Shown here in pieces: positions 1 to 11,719 of a stretch of DNA of 64,000 nt. A model generated the notes under the pieces. The model saw only the letters and a program-made list of their open reading frames with translations, had not been told where the DNA came from and did not search any database. The stretch spans positions 124,001-188,000 of the forward strand of contig MU385723.1 of assembly GCA_022497155.1 (NCBI GenBank), written 5' to 3'. Source of the DNA: Whalleya microplaca. Taxonomy: Eukaryota > Ascomycota > Sordariomycetes > Xylariales > Xylariaceae. Numbering within the stretch: the stretch's first letter is position 1; each line of letters starts with the position of its first letter. The position numbers were made by a program, and so were the translations under genes.

Positions 1-60
1 AGTCCTTCATACCTATCCTCCGGAGGCAGACTCTCGCATTTAGGTAGTTCTGAGACGTAG

Positions 61-692
61 TCATCGCTTGCTTCTGCTATTACCTACGACTCGGGCAGTG
101 GTTGATGTAACTGCATTAGCCTCTGCAGTGGGCTCGCTATTCGACGCTGGATGAGCTTCTTGGTCGCCTGATTCGGGTCCATATCCACAGATCGAAGGGA
201 CAAAACTTGGGCCAAAGTTCGATGCGACATCCGAGTAGTCATCTGACCCACTTGAAGGTGCATACGAACAGTCGTCGTCGTCGGGTGCTTCTTCTCCAAA
301 CAGGACTGGGGGCGGCTCCTCAAGGCGGCGTTCTATCTCCTCTGTCGAAAGCAGCGCAGCAGCACTGGGCTCGTCCGACGTTGGATAAACTCCATCTTCA
401 TAATTGCCTTTATACAAGAAAGAGAGGAACTTCTCCACAATGGCCGGCTCGTCTTCCGGGAGATCGACTATCCCCGATTGAGACTCCTATATTTGTCGTC
501 AACGCTGCACGCTAACTCCGGCCGAGCGGGCGAACATGCCTTGAAACCAATGCTGCATATCTTGGCGAAGAATGGAGACTGTGGGCAAACGATCGCTTGA
601 TGAACTTTGAATTCGCGACCTCCACAGGTGATAGTTAAGTCCGAGTACTCTTCATTGAGGAACAGATTGCGGGTGTGCCAGTATATTGACAT
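61..692 (-). CDS. BTB/POZ domain protein
   Basis: Two exons, 540-692 and 61-486, give 192 aa. The first exon holds the start of a BTB/POZ fold (EYSDLTITCGGREFKVHQAI, then CPQSPFFAKI); after splicing it reads through FKESQSGIVDLPEDEPAIVE into the helix FLSFLYKGNYEDG. Fungal BTB proteins of this kind dimerise through the domain and often act as Cullin-3 adaptors or regulators, but nothing here identifies a partner. The tail (about residues 75-192) is acidic and low in complexity (DDDD, many S/E/P) with no recognised domain. The only frame that restores the family consensus uses a GC-AG intron (487-539, 53 nt, donor AAG/GCATGT). The ATG at 692 is the first in frame, though the frame stays open upstream, so a short extra N-terminus is possible. 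Confidence 0.8.
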
Positions 693-1971
693 CTTAAGGA
701 GTGGTAACTTTAGAGCCGCGCCGTTGACTGGTACACATCTAGTCCAAGTGGAAGGGTCGTCCTAAGGTTAGTGTAGTAAACGAATAGTCCAGTTTCGTGA
801 TATACAGTATGCCCAATCCTTCGTTGGGTCGAGAGATTTTCACGGTTCGCTGCTGCCTCATATATTCGTGCTCGTAACTTCCCGCTCGTAACGCGTTCTA
901 TCACACTTTGTTTACCTACCTAAATCGACTCTCTGTTAAGCATGAACCTGATGGGCCCGTGCATATAGTTCATTCTCCTGTTACACCCATGGACACAAGG
1001 GCCACCTACCAAGCCAACTAACCGTAATTAGACCTGCTATTTCTGCTGTCTCTCTCTCTAAGGTTCTCGCTTTTCTTATAGATCTAGACTCTTAAAGGGC
1101 TTCCTCCTCCACAAGAGAACCGGCTACTCTCACTCAGCGCCGGCACGAACCCAAATGGCAGTGTGAACGGTACACAGGTAGCGGTTCAACTTTCATCCGT
1201 TACTCCAGGTTTAAAATGTGGCGTTCTCCAATGCAATTACCTATGTAGATAGCCTCACACGCCGCATACCCCTGGGAAGACTTAGTTTCAATATAACCCA
1301 ATAATTAAAGCTAAAATACTACTTATCTTAATGAGAAACAGTATTTGTAGCAGCAAGTTTATATAATTTAAGCTATATAAAAAAAATTCTCATTGAATCA
1401 ATAGGCGCTTAGTGTCGCTAGAAATCATGGAGGCCCTCTTATGTTCTATGGCACTATTAAACGCCTATTACATATGACTTGTTGTTAGAGAGTGCTCACT
1501 CACTCCTTGTTAGTAACATACCCGTATGGACTAATAAACCCCCCTTCACTATCATTCTTAGTGAGTCTAACATTCTACATCATAGCTTTATGATACCTGA
1601 AAACTCAATCAACTTTATAATCAGCAGCACAGAAGTTCGAACAGAATAGGAAATATTTCAACTCAAGAGGATCCATTTCGATGGGTATTCCATAAATATA
1701 CATCCCAGTACATTGTACGTACTGTGCATAGAACACCTGCTCAAGGCCCCGAGCAAGACCCGGACTCACGACCTCGAGACAAGGCTAGAATGTTTTCTAC
1801 CTAGGTACCTAGGAAAAGACTGGACTGGTATAGTACCCAAATGTCGAAAACATTATGCTCACTGGAGCTATGTTAATACGATCACTCTGTATATCAGGAT
1901 CCAGAGGATCACTGACAATAACTGTATATATCAATTTATATAGATCATGAATTCAATATTTGATCAATACA
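693..1971. other. Intergenic, no gene seen
   Basis: About 1.3 kb between the BTB gene and the 3' end of the subtilase gene. It holds only short ORFs (64 and 76 aa) without family resemblance. The part around 1300-1400 is A+T-rich with an A-tract. A palindromic motif CTAGGTACCTAG lies at about 1801-1812. Confidence 0.6.
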
Positions 1972-4827
1972 TTAGGATGTGTATTTGAGCACAAAAGGCA
2001 CCGTTTCCGCAACATCCCATTCCTCTTCCTTCTCAGCATCCCCAAAAGACTTGACAGCGCTGACGACAATCTTGTATGAGCCCTCAGGGACGATGGTCTT
2101 ATCATTCAGCTGACCGGTAAAGTAGACACGGACACCACTCCTATAAACCAACGATTGCGGGAAGCCCGGCAACAGACCCAAGGTGTCGTAACCATGCCAT
2201 TTGGTCGTCGGTAGGCTGGTGTCTGTCAGCGACACGAGGTCGGCACGCAGTTTCTGTGCGCCCATAGTGAGCCGGCCTAGCAGGACGGGCCAGATGATGT
2301 TGTTCGAGGTAGAGTTCGAGCCGGGTCTGTTGATGGTGAAGGTCTGGTTGGCTGCCACAGGGATGCTGAAGTGTCCGTCTGAATTCGACAGATACACGCC
2401 TCCATTGTAACCTGGTTGAACCGTCGGCGTATCGTGCATGCTGCCGACAACGCCAAGATACGGTATCGACAGCGACTCATTGCGAGTGCTATTCAGCGTT
2501 ATATATCCGCTGTACACAGGCAGTAGCGTTTCATTCAAAGTCGACGGCGGTGCCAGCGTGATCGTCACATCGGCTTTGCCACCGGCAGGCACCACAACCT
2601 CATCCGAGGCAAATTTCAGTTGTGCCCAGTCGTTAACGATGGGGTTGGGGAAAGATGTTGTACCGAGCACATTGCCACCATCGGCGAATGTGTACATAGT
2701 TGCTGCCTTGGCGTGACCGAGGACATACGTTACATCTTCATTGGCAGTATTTTCTATGCTAAAGGTGCGCTCGGCAATGAAGTGGTCGCTATCGTTAAAC
2801 GCTAGACCATTGACGCTGAGTATTGAAGTCGCGAATGCGGCATCATAAGCTTGTACGATTCCTGCACCCTGTTGGGCAACCGGCGCAAGGATATCGTTGT
2901 GGGCGGTCTCGCCGTCGAACCAGACCTGGGGTTTGGCTGTGGCTGAGAGCAGATTGCGGAGGAGCGTAGGGTCGAGCGTGCCCCTGACCTCCCCGAGAAG
3001 AGCGAAGATGGCCGAGACCAATGGCGTCGCCATGGATGTGCCGGATATAACCGAATAACCACCTAGTGCCAAAGGATATGTTGATAGGATATCTCCGCCC
3101 GGAGAGGCGACTTGAGGCTTGATTTCGAGCTCCCATGTAGGACCCCAACTACTACTACGCGACATGTAACCGCCAGTCAGCGAATTGTCGAAGTTTTCAA
3201 TGTATAATCCAGAGGATTGAGAATCTTTCACGGTCACATTTATGCTGTGGCCTTCGTTTAGCTGCTTGATGAAATGGGATCCCAGTTTTGCAGTCAGAGC
3301 AGCAACCCCCTTGATACCATCTACAGAGGCATAGATGTCCTCTAACGTCCTATAGAGAGGTCAGAAAAGCGAGTAATTACTTGATGCTATTGATAATTCA
3401 TACATAAGCGGAACGGAAAGAATTAGGACTATACTTACTTGTTTGTCTGACTGTACCATAAAATCCATGCCCCTCCCTTGGCGGCGATGTTGGTGGCTTG
3501 TGTCCTAAAATCGCAGCTTTCAGACGCGTTTGGCACCCTTACAAGGACTAAGTGATTAGACAGATCAGGAGTGTTCTCTGGAAGGGGCTCGCAAGCATCT
3601 GATTGCGCCTCCGTATTATTGCTAACAGCCCATAACGGTAGAGTGACATTTTCCTGGAAGGAAGGGTTGCCGAAGCGAAGGCCGAACTTCTGCACGGTGC
3701 CGTTTCCAGTATCAAACGAACCAGCTTTAAGAAGCGTCGGCAAAACGATATTTTCGACCGATCCCACGGCAGTTACGTTAATGCCGCTTGCGGGCGTAGA
3801 GGTGTACCAAAGCCCTGCGTTGCCATCATTGCCGGGTGCGACAATGACGGGGACGCCGGCCGCAGAAATGCGAGAAGCGACCATTGCCCATGGATCTGAA
3901 GTCCACCCTGAGTCGTCACCGGCCGAACACGATATGATGTCGCTACCATCCTCGAAGGCGGCGTTGAAACCGGCAATTAGTATCTCATTTGTTGTCGATC
4001 CGCCACACCCGGATGCTTTATACATGCCGATCTTGACTCCCGGAGCAGCCCCAAGAAAGCCATGCTCGTTGGCTTGTGCAGCCTAAGAATGGTCAGCCAT
4101 CGTACTACAGTGGTGGAAGGTTGGTCAATACAATAATGCCTGTAACGTGCGTGCCATGACCGACGCAATTATCATAAGGGTCAGGATCAGGAATTGGGAC
4201 AGGGGACGTGTCATTATCACCGTTGAAGTCGTAACCGTACTCGATCAGACAGCCCTTGCCGAAGCAGCCGCCCAAGGCCGGATGTTTGTAGTCAACACCG
4301 GTATCGACAATGCCGATGCGCAGGCCCTTGCCCGTAAAACCCTTGGCGTGGAGCTTGTCTACTTGCGTCATGAGATGTGGCGTAAAGTCATCCGCAGAAC
4401 CTTCAACTTGACGTTTGCTCATCATCGAAAGAGTACGGCGGGCGAGCTCCGCGTTGTCCCCAACGGGCGTCACATCCGGTTTGGGGAATTGGATCCTCCG
4501 CACCGGCCAGACGCTCTTCACGCGCGGATTCGCGACGATCTTACTAGCGGTAATTTCTGGCTCGCTGATATCCCGCACATTGAATGATGCACCCTTGAAC
4601 AGTCGATACTTCAGGTCCATCCGGTGATCGACTTCAATACCGTTTGCACCGAGACCTTGGTAAAAGGTATTGGGGTCATCGTCGCCGTCAAACTCGACGA
4701 TGTAGGCGCCGGGAATGACAGATTCATCCACATCAGCTTTTGACACTTGAGTCTCCGATGCGACGATGGCGCAAGATGTAGAGGCGAACGCCCCTAGCAA
4801 GGCCAAGGTGGAATAAATTCCTCTCAT
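1972..4827 (-). CDS. Secreted subtilisin-like serine protease (S8, vpr-type)
   Basis: Three exons, 4132-4827, 3439-4082 and 1972-3349, with introns of 49 and 89 nt, give 905 aa. Residues 1-20 form a signal peptide ending in STSCA. An inhibitor-like propeptide follows (AYIVEFDGDDDPNTFYQGL region) and ends near SKRQ, a plausible processing site. The catalytic triad is complete: Asp175 in IVDTGVDYKHP, His224 in GHGTHVTG, and Ser552 in GTSMATP. Between His and Ser lies an insertion like a PA domain (about residues 330-470). The C-terminal third is beta-rich and resembles the Fn3-like region of C5a-peptidase/'minor extracellular protease vpr' relatives. It has several NxS/T sites. The expected role is extracellular endoproteolysis for nutrition. 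Length (about 900 aa) fits this large subtilase class rather than the 380-aa proteinase K type. The ATG at 4827 is chosen because it starts the signal peptide. Confidence 0.93.
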
Positions 4828-5691
4828 GGTGGCACAATAGAAATAGGGAGGCTTGAGAGACGTGACGACGGATCAAAAAGTGAACAGTGTCACCATGAAA
4901 GAGCAACAGCTTAAATATTTGAAAGTGACACCAGAGCATAGCATCTTGATACGGCATCGTAAGGTCCGTATGACCACGCAACGTTGTGTCGGTAACCATC
5001 GTGTTGACATGGATGCCCGAAGACGTTTCCCGTTCCTTTAGCATCTAAACAGGGGCCGGTAAGGCTAAAAGGTCGCTGCGATTAGCGCCGAAGGCCATCA
5101 AAATTATTCTAGAAACGTGAGAGAAGTTCTATAAAGAAGGGTTTCATTTTGCCGTGTTGATATTTCTCGTATGCGCGTTTTGCCAAGCCTCTGTGATGAG
5201 AGCCTAGTGGACTCAATCCCGGCCATAGGCAGGGTTCCCTCAAGTCAATTGCATGTCAACTACCCTTTTGGTCTGTATACCCGATAGCTTATATACTAAA
5301 ACATCTGTCACGAGGTTTTTGATCTAAAGTTGATTAGAACGGTGGAGTAACGCAGCATTGCTGTTAATTCTGTCTTACATGCATTTGTAGAGAGTCAGTT
5401 GGCAAAACTGAATAGACACATGAATAGGTAACCATTTGGCGACAAGGTCGTCATTTACTTGAAGGGAAACATCATTTCATAGTACGATAGAAATTTAAAT
5501 CCTCCCTTATTAATACTTCTCTGGCTTGAAAACTACCTTCCACTTCTGACTTGATGTTCACAGTTACTCTATAATAGCAGAAGCTTTTAGAGTATGGTTA
5601 TAGCATTCTACTACTACTATAACACTTGTCAGAGGTACGGTTAAAGAAGGCGACTTAGTGCTTGCATTTTGGAATGTACATAATGTTCCAC
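4828..5691. other. Promoter side of subtilase, no gene seen
   Basis: About 860 nt upstream of the subtilase start. Only two short ORFs without family resemblance are present. It should hold the subtilase promoter, but I see no convincing TATA box close to the start codon. Confidence 0.5.
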
Positions 5692-5848
5692 GTGTTAAGA
5701 TACGTCCTATAGGGCTGAGTGGTGGTACGGGCCTACGTATGGCCGACCGCCTATACATGTATATAAACGGTGGCTTCGCTACCTTCCTATAGCTTCACCT
5801 TATACTAATCAAGTCACTATACTCTTCATTACTTTGTCCCATATTGAC
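5692..5848 (+). repeat. Left arm of inverted repeat
   Basis: Pairs with 6191-6345 on the other strand. The two arms differ by scattered substitutions and small indels, so the duplication is not recent. Confidence 0.75.
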
Positions 5849-6190
5849 ACCACGGTTCCTTGAAGTATCCGTGATTCAATGCTTGAATAGTACTCAAAGG
5901 GACAATCAGCTGATCTGGGCCCTAAACTTGATGGCACTCTTATTTTAAGACAGTTCACATTGCAATAATATTCAAGTTATGATGAAACGGCCATAATTAT
6001 ATGTATTGAAACTGTGTAGACTCAACTATGATGGGGGTATCTGTTGATTTGAGGGTCAGGGACTGATACATTGCAAGGCATCCCGTAAGCATTGTAGGAT
6101 TGTGTGTATATAGCAGGCCAATCACCAGTTTCAATGGCAGAATCTTGTGTTAATGAAGTCTTATTCATACTATATTTGGATAGTATTATT

Positions 6191-6345
6191 GTCAATATGG
6201 GACAACTAATGAGGAGTATAGTGACTTGATAGTGCAAGGTTAAGCTACAGGAAGGTAGCGAAGCCACCTTATATATACATGTATAGGCGGATCGGCCATA
6301 CGTAGGCCTGTACCACCCTCAGCCCTATAGGGCGTATCTTAACAC
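6191..6345 (-). repeat. Right arm of inverted repeat
   Basis: Reverse complement of the arm at 5692-5848. The outer end reads GTATCTTAACAC, the complement of the left end GTGTTAAGATAC. Confidence 0.75.
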
Positions 6346-6554
6346 CTTGCGATGACCTTAGTTGAGTACAGATTTATCCCTACGTGTGAGATACATTCTC
6401 CTTACTGAGTTGGGAGCTAGTGACGTCAAGAAAAAATCATACGTGTTTACCACATCCAGTTGCGATAACGTGGTAACACCGGTTGCTATTGTGATCATGT
6501 AGAGAAACTATCGTGTTATTGTTGGTCTCTATCTTCATGCCCTTGCTCAGAGCC

Positions 6555-8184
6555 TCACTTCCTCCTCCTGACCCGTTTTGGCTGTTCAGCTCTGCTTTCA
6601 GTAGGCGCTCGTTGTTTGGGTCTTGGCGGTTGAGTCAGATACATTAAGGGCCCGGTTGGTTGGCTGGGAGTTAGGAAATAAGTAATTTGATCTCCCTTGC
6701 TCTGTGGCCATCTCGCCGCATTTTCCCTGAACGCTCTATTGAGACCTCTGAGGTGGCTAAGAGAATAATTTTGCACTCTAGGCCTCAATTCGTTTATCCT
6801 CCTGATGAATATGCCCCAGGTATTACTTGATAACTGGTCATACGCATATGCGTCGTTGATGAGGCTTCGTAATGGGACCAGAAAAGCCGCGTAGGCGGTA
6901 TCTATCCCTGCCATATTTTGACTCACAGTTTGATGGGCACTTAGCCTCATTCTCTCCTGTGCGGTAGTTCCCGCATTCCAGTATTGATCACTTTCTATGA
7001 TTTTCTTGGTTTCCTGTCTAAGCACTCTCTCCCTCCAGTTGATGAGGCGGTTGATATACTGAACAGCCCAAGAAAATACTTTCTTTAAAGCTGCAGGGTA
7101 CGTATCAGAAAACGCAACATCCCCTGGATAGGTCAGGTCAGTTGTTACGAGAACACAAGTGTTACCGCTGAGGCTACTTACGTAACCTTCCACCTTCTTC
7201 GGTTGTCAAGCCATAGACATCCTTGTAGAGCGCTCTATATTCGTCTTTGAACCAATTTGTTTCAGCTACATCACAATCTCTCTCGACCCCCTACCTTGGT
7301 GAATAAGCAACTATAACGTTCACAGTCAGTATGGTTCTCCTTTTAGACCGTTCTGAAAATCTGTTGGCACCTCTAGGTAAGGCTTGCCTTGAATACATTT
7401 GACGCCCGCGTCCGAGTGTACCCCAATAAGAGAAGTCTTGCTCCTATACGAAGTGCGAAAAGGGTAGAATATGACCCCGGTTGCTACTTACATTGGCATG
7501 GTCACCAGAACTCTGGTAGAATTCCCCCTCCAATCTGCTCCAATGCGCAGGGTCATCTCGTAAATAATGATTTAGAAAGCGGTAGCGAACTTCAGCCCAA
7601 CTTTCACACCATTCTAGCGACCGTTTCAGCGTTGCTTTTTTCGAACCATCACGTTGGAGGACTCCATCTCTATACGTCCCGGCGTACAATTCTTGCATCC
7701 AGTCTGTCAGATCACCGGGTTCCGTGTACACGGTTCTTGCGAGGGCAATGAGCTCGTCCATCTCGGCTATCAAGCTCCTCGAATGTTCGTTTCCCTTAAG
7801 GGCAACTCTTGTCACCTTTTTGTCAATGCCGGTTTCGTACCCCCAAGAGATATCAACGCCAATATCCTTAAGATCGTTGGGACCAGCGTCTTGGCTTGTA
7901 GCCGGGGGTTCGGGCTTATCTAGTTCCATGGCATCGGGACTGGTAGAGGGTTTGAAACTAACATCCGTGGCGTTGGGCTCATCTACCAGGGAAATGTCGC
8001 GTCGGTGCCCTCTTCTGTTCAACCCAAATGACTCTGGATCGTCTTTGTCAACTTTCAGTGATTTGTGGTATAGGAGCAAGTTGTATTCATCCTCGCGTTG
8101 TTCCCCCGGCTTCAGGGGTTTACCCGATAGAGTCCTCCATCGAGAGCTTTTCCGTTTTAGATTGGGGAAACCGGGTGTTGCCAT
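6555..8184 (-). CDS. Unrecognised fungal protein, three exons
   Basis: I do not recognise the family. The best continuous reading is 7492-8184, 7182-7290 and 6555-7123, giving 456 aa, with introns of 201 nt (7291-7491) and 58 nt (7124-7181). The first 140 residues are basic then acidic and disorder-like (LKRKSSRWRTLSGKPLKPGE; SLVDEPNATDVSFKP). The middle is charged and helical (LIAEMDELIALARTVYTEPG, WCESWAEVRYRFLNHYLRDD). The tail is rich in W/R/Q and ends with a basic stretch (RVRRRK), possibly a nuclear signal. The first intron is uncertain: a more typical 48-nt intron with the same donor would give a different second exon that hits an in-frame TAG at about 7291. No signal peptide or membrane segment is visible. 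Confidence 0.5.
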
Positions 8185-9640
8185 TTGAAGCGCGTCACTA
8201 TTCGACTAACTCTAGGGTTAAAATTCTTCGGTAGCTGAGTTAGGACATGTATAATTAGACCAGAAAACCTCTGGTGGATAAATCTGAAAGCATAAAAGAT
8301 GGTTTCATGTATTGAATTTCAATCTAAACTCTGGAAAATTAACTGCACTCTATACTAGTATAAAAAGAACGATTGGACATACAATAGACATAGCAAATAA
8401 TCGCATGCGGCTATCGTCTTTGTGTGTTCGGGTTACTCGTATATATTGCACGAAATCCTAAATCGGGCCTTTTTATGAAAGCAAATTGGGTAAATTCTAC
8501 CTACAGTGATACAAAGATTCCAGACCCTATTATATAAATAGGACACAAAACAAAGGAACTGGCGGTTCAGCCTACTGAAGAGCTCGAGATCAGCATACCT
8601 GTTTAGATAGGCCGGCTAGTTACGACTGCTGCGAATATGCGAATGTTTTTCAGCGAGGGCATGTGTGGGATACACGCGTCCTCCTAGGATAAGCGTCGAC
8701 AGAGACAGCATCAAGTCCGTCTTAGTCTAAATTTTAGCATAATGAACTTATAACGAGATATATGGACGCTTGGTACGGCGCTTCATAAGGGACGAAATGC
8801 CTAGCACGAAGCTATCCGTGGTGTGTTGCTGTCATTTATTGTTTAGGTGAGGTTGTGAATGCTGGTAAATATAGTGGTGTGGGGTGTTGAGTAGTCAGCT
8901 GAGCTACAGAACCATACTTGCACTGCTTCATGGGCTATGTTTGAATTCACTAGAAGATCATAAGCATCGTGGTTAGATATAATTCGTATTCAGCCCCTAT
9001 ATAGATACTCGTAGGACGGAAATCACAAGGTAATGTATTTTTCAAGTCAAAACGCTAAATACACGTAACTCCTCTTGATCGTGACCATAAGTTATAACAT
9101 CATATTCTATAGTAAATATGCCGTCACATGTACAGTCTGAGTCCTGTTTGTCTAACCACCCCGAGATTGCTCCGATAGCTGTGGTACTACTAAGTGGCGT
9201 AACTCGGGAAGGGGGCATATACAATGAGTAGACGTGGAGGACATTCAGTGGTGCAATTGAGAGCTCCGGCATCCTCTATCCGCCTCGCACACCCGAATGT
9301 CAAACTCTACCACCGGACTATAGATCGAGTCGAATCATTGTATCATTGAGTCATTGAATCGTTGAACTTGTTGACATTTACATTTAGCGAAAAGCATGTA
9401 CTCATTGGGTATCCATAGTCCCAGAACGTAAGATATCCAGCCTCGTTACACCGCATATGAAATCTCAAAAACGAACTAGGCGTGCAAGTGGTATCCCCAA
9501 TCCTTGGTACGTTATAACACGTAAAGTATCTCCCCTAACGCCAAGACTTGACATACACCGCCGACTTCTGCCCCATGGGAGTACGGCGGCTCAAGTTATA
9601 TTATAGCTTCGATAGAAGCTTGAGCGAAGCAGAAAACATA
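8185..9640. other. Intergenic, no gene seen
   Basis: About 1.45 kb, A+T-biased, with only short ORFs. A degenerate tandem tract of ATTGAATC/ATTGAGTC-like units lies at about 9325-9375. Nothing else is identifiable. Confidence 0.6.
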
Positions 9641-11719
9641 TTATCTGCCTCTGTAGTTTGGTTTCCTAGCCCTATTGACTGCTGGTGGCGGACCCTCGTC
9701 GTCCAAAGGATACGGGGGAGGGGCCATCCCAGGCGCAGCGGGACGTCGGCCGTTTAGAAACTGACTCTCGGGTAACGGGGTCTTGGGAGGTAAAGGCGGC
9801 GGTTCAATACGATGATGTTGTTGTGTCACAGGCTGTACGATAGGTTCCCGATATGGTCTTCGGGGATGCTCGTCGGCACCAGTAATCGCTATTTTATCCG
9901 CACCAGCAGCATTGCGATATTGCGCCGGTGTTGGGGCTGTGACCACGAGACGGTCGGGCTCATCATTGGCGGGAGGAGGCTGAACAGCTAACGGTAGAGG
10001 CGTGGGAGAAGGAGGTTTTTGTTGCGGGCGTGTAACCTGTTGAGGCGGCGATGCGTGGCTGATAGGGGGTTGAATGCGTTCGCCTGAGCTGCGAGGTGAC
10101 GGGGTGTTGGCAGCGTTGCTTCCAGATCCGGGGAGAGACAGATGATCAATGCCAGAGTCGTAAGACTCTCGACTTGGTGGACTGTTGCGGACAGGAAAGT
10201 TGAGGGGTAGATCGCCTGGGAGCTCGACAGCTAAAGGAGCATTGATAGAGCCCATGGTGGGAAAGGGGGGGGCAACGTCTGGTGCATTGCTAAGCTTTTC
10301 ATACCTGAGCTTCGCTCTATGTATCTTGGCCAGTTTTGTTGAAGATTCTTGAACCATCTTCTGTTCAGCATTTCTAGACAGATACCGCCTGGTACCCGTA
10401 CTGATTTCTCCTAGTCGATGCCACTCGTTCATAGCGAACTCTCCCACGCCAATCTCGACGTTAAATCGGTAGTAATTCTCAATGTTGACGCCTCGTTTCA
10501 TTAGAAGTTCGTTTTTCATACGCTCATGGATGGCTTCGCAACCTTCCACCTTTGAGATCAATTTCTTCCTTGCTTCGGCAAATTCGCCCATGAAGCCTTC
10601 GTACCAGACACTCTGGTTCTGGTCGGTACCTTTGGGCCGCTTCCCAGTTCCCACACTGATGAACACACCAACTTCACGCCCCGGCCATTCATTAACTGTA
10701 GCTTCGTCGAGCGCGTAAGGAGATGGATTGAATGTCCCAGCCCCGTCATCGTGAAACAACGATTGCCCAATTCGAATCGGCTTGAATGCTAGACCAATCG
10801 CGCAGGTTGCTCGACCGGCTTCCCATATCTTGCAGTCGTACTCAGGTGCAGGTTCCTTTCTTGAGTCGTATGAACGTAAAACCGCAGGATCTCCGCCCCT
10901 TGCCGTTCCTTTATACATGGCCGTTATTGCACTATGAGAAATTAGCTTTTCGGATCATTGGGAAACTGGACCTAGTAGATATTTGGCTTACGTCTTCGTT
11001 CTGTTTTCTCTTGTATCGTATAATCGTGCGTTAGGATCACCATATCCTCCCTGGAATGATAACCGGGCGGTCTGGGCCGCTGGACTGCGGGCACTGAAGC
11101 TTACAACGCTTGCATTACTTTGATGCCGCCGTGGAAGACTGGCGGCACTAGACCGAGACACAGCAGATATCGGACTCATGAGATCTGATGCCGCCCCATC
11201 GTTCCCTTCCTCGTCAGAGACGGTATGTTCCCTAACAGCTTCTTTGATGGCGTGCTCAAGCATCGAGGCCTTGAACAAGGTCGAGCGATAAGGTATACCC
11301 GCGATCGTCTTGTCCGTCTCGAAGACCATCCTAGTCAGTCGAACGTACAACTCTTTGCACTGCTCCAAGTCTAGCCGCAGTCGCCCAAGCATTAGGGCGA
11401 TTAGCCCGCCGGTTCCTGTTCCAACTATCAAGTCAAAGTGGTCGCAAGGTTTCGGGATCTGATCGCGTCGCGGCGCCCTGCCCTCGATTTCGACATAGGT
11501 CCGGTGCATTATTTCTTGGATGATGATAAACATGGAATAACCACGAACTCCTCCGCCATCTGTGCCATCGCAAAGCATCAAAGTTAGCCACTATAATACA
11601 GACTCGACGTGGAGAGATATGTCGAGTTAGCAAGGACGTTTCAACTTACCTAAACTGAGTATCCGTAGTGGAGGACCCTTAGTGGTGTCCTTTCTCTTTA
11701 GATGCCCCTCCGACGCCAT
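9641..11719 (-). CDS. Patatin-like protein lacking the catalytic serine
   Basis: Three exons, 11650-11719, 10992-11559 and 9641-10931 (introns 90 and 60 nt), give 642 aa. The oxyanion motif is split by intron 1 and rejoins as LRILSLDGGGVRGYS (residues 19-32). The usual nucleophile elbow GxSxG reads VGTGTGGLIALMLGRL, with Gly72 (codon GGA) where Ser is expected. The dyad Asp is kept (Asp275 in HDDGAG). Patatin-fold proteins hydrolyse acyl esters of phospholipids; without the Ser this one is probably not a lipase by the usual mechanism. Residues about 140-200 and 410-642 are low-complexity, Ser/Pro-rich (PPP, PPLPPKTPLPES), suggesting a scaffold or regulatory role. I recall fungal relatives with the same GTGTGG, so the loss may be a subfamily trait. 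The start at 11719 is chosen because exon 1 supplies the missing LRILSL. Confidence 0.88.

Larger units (their letters stand above)
5692..6345. mobile_element. Inverted-repeat (foldback/MITE-like) element
   Basis: A 654-bp unit is bounded by two long inverted arms, 5692-5848 and 6191-6345, of about 155 bp that match at most positions when one is reverse-complemented. Shared blocks include GGTGGCTTCGCTACCTTCCT, CCTATAGGGCTGAG, GGCCTACGTATGGCCGA and GTCCCATATTGAC. The 342-bp centre has no transposase-like ORF. The structure fits a non-autonomous DNA transposon or foldback element. I could not define a target-site duplication, so family assignment is open. It lies between the subtilase and the next minus-strand gene. 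Confidence 0.7.
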
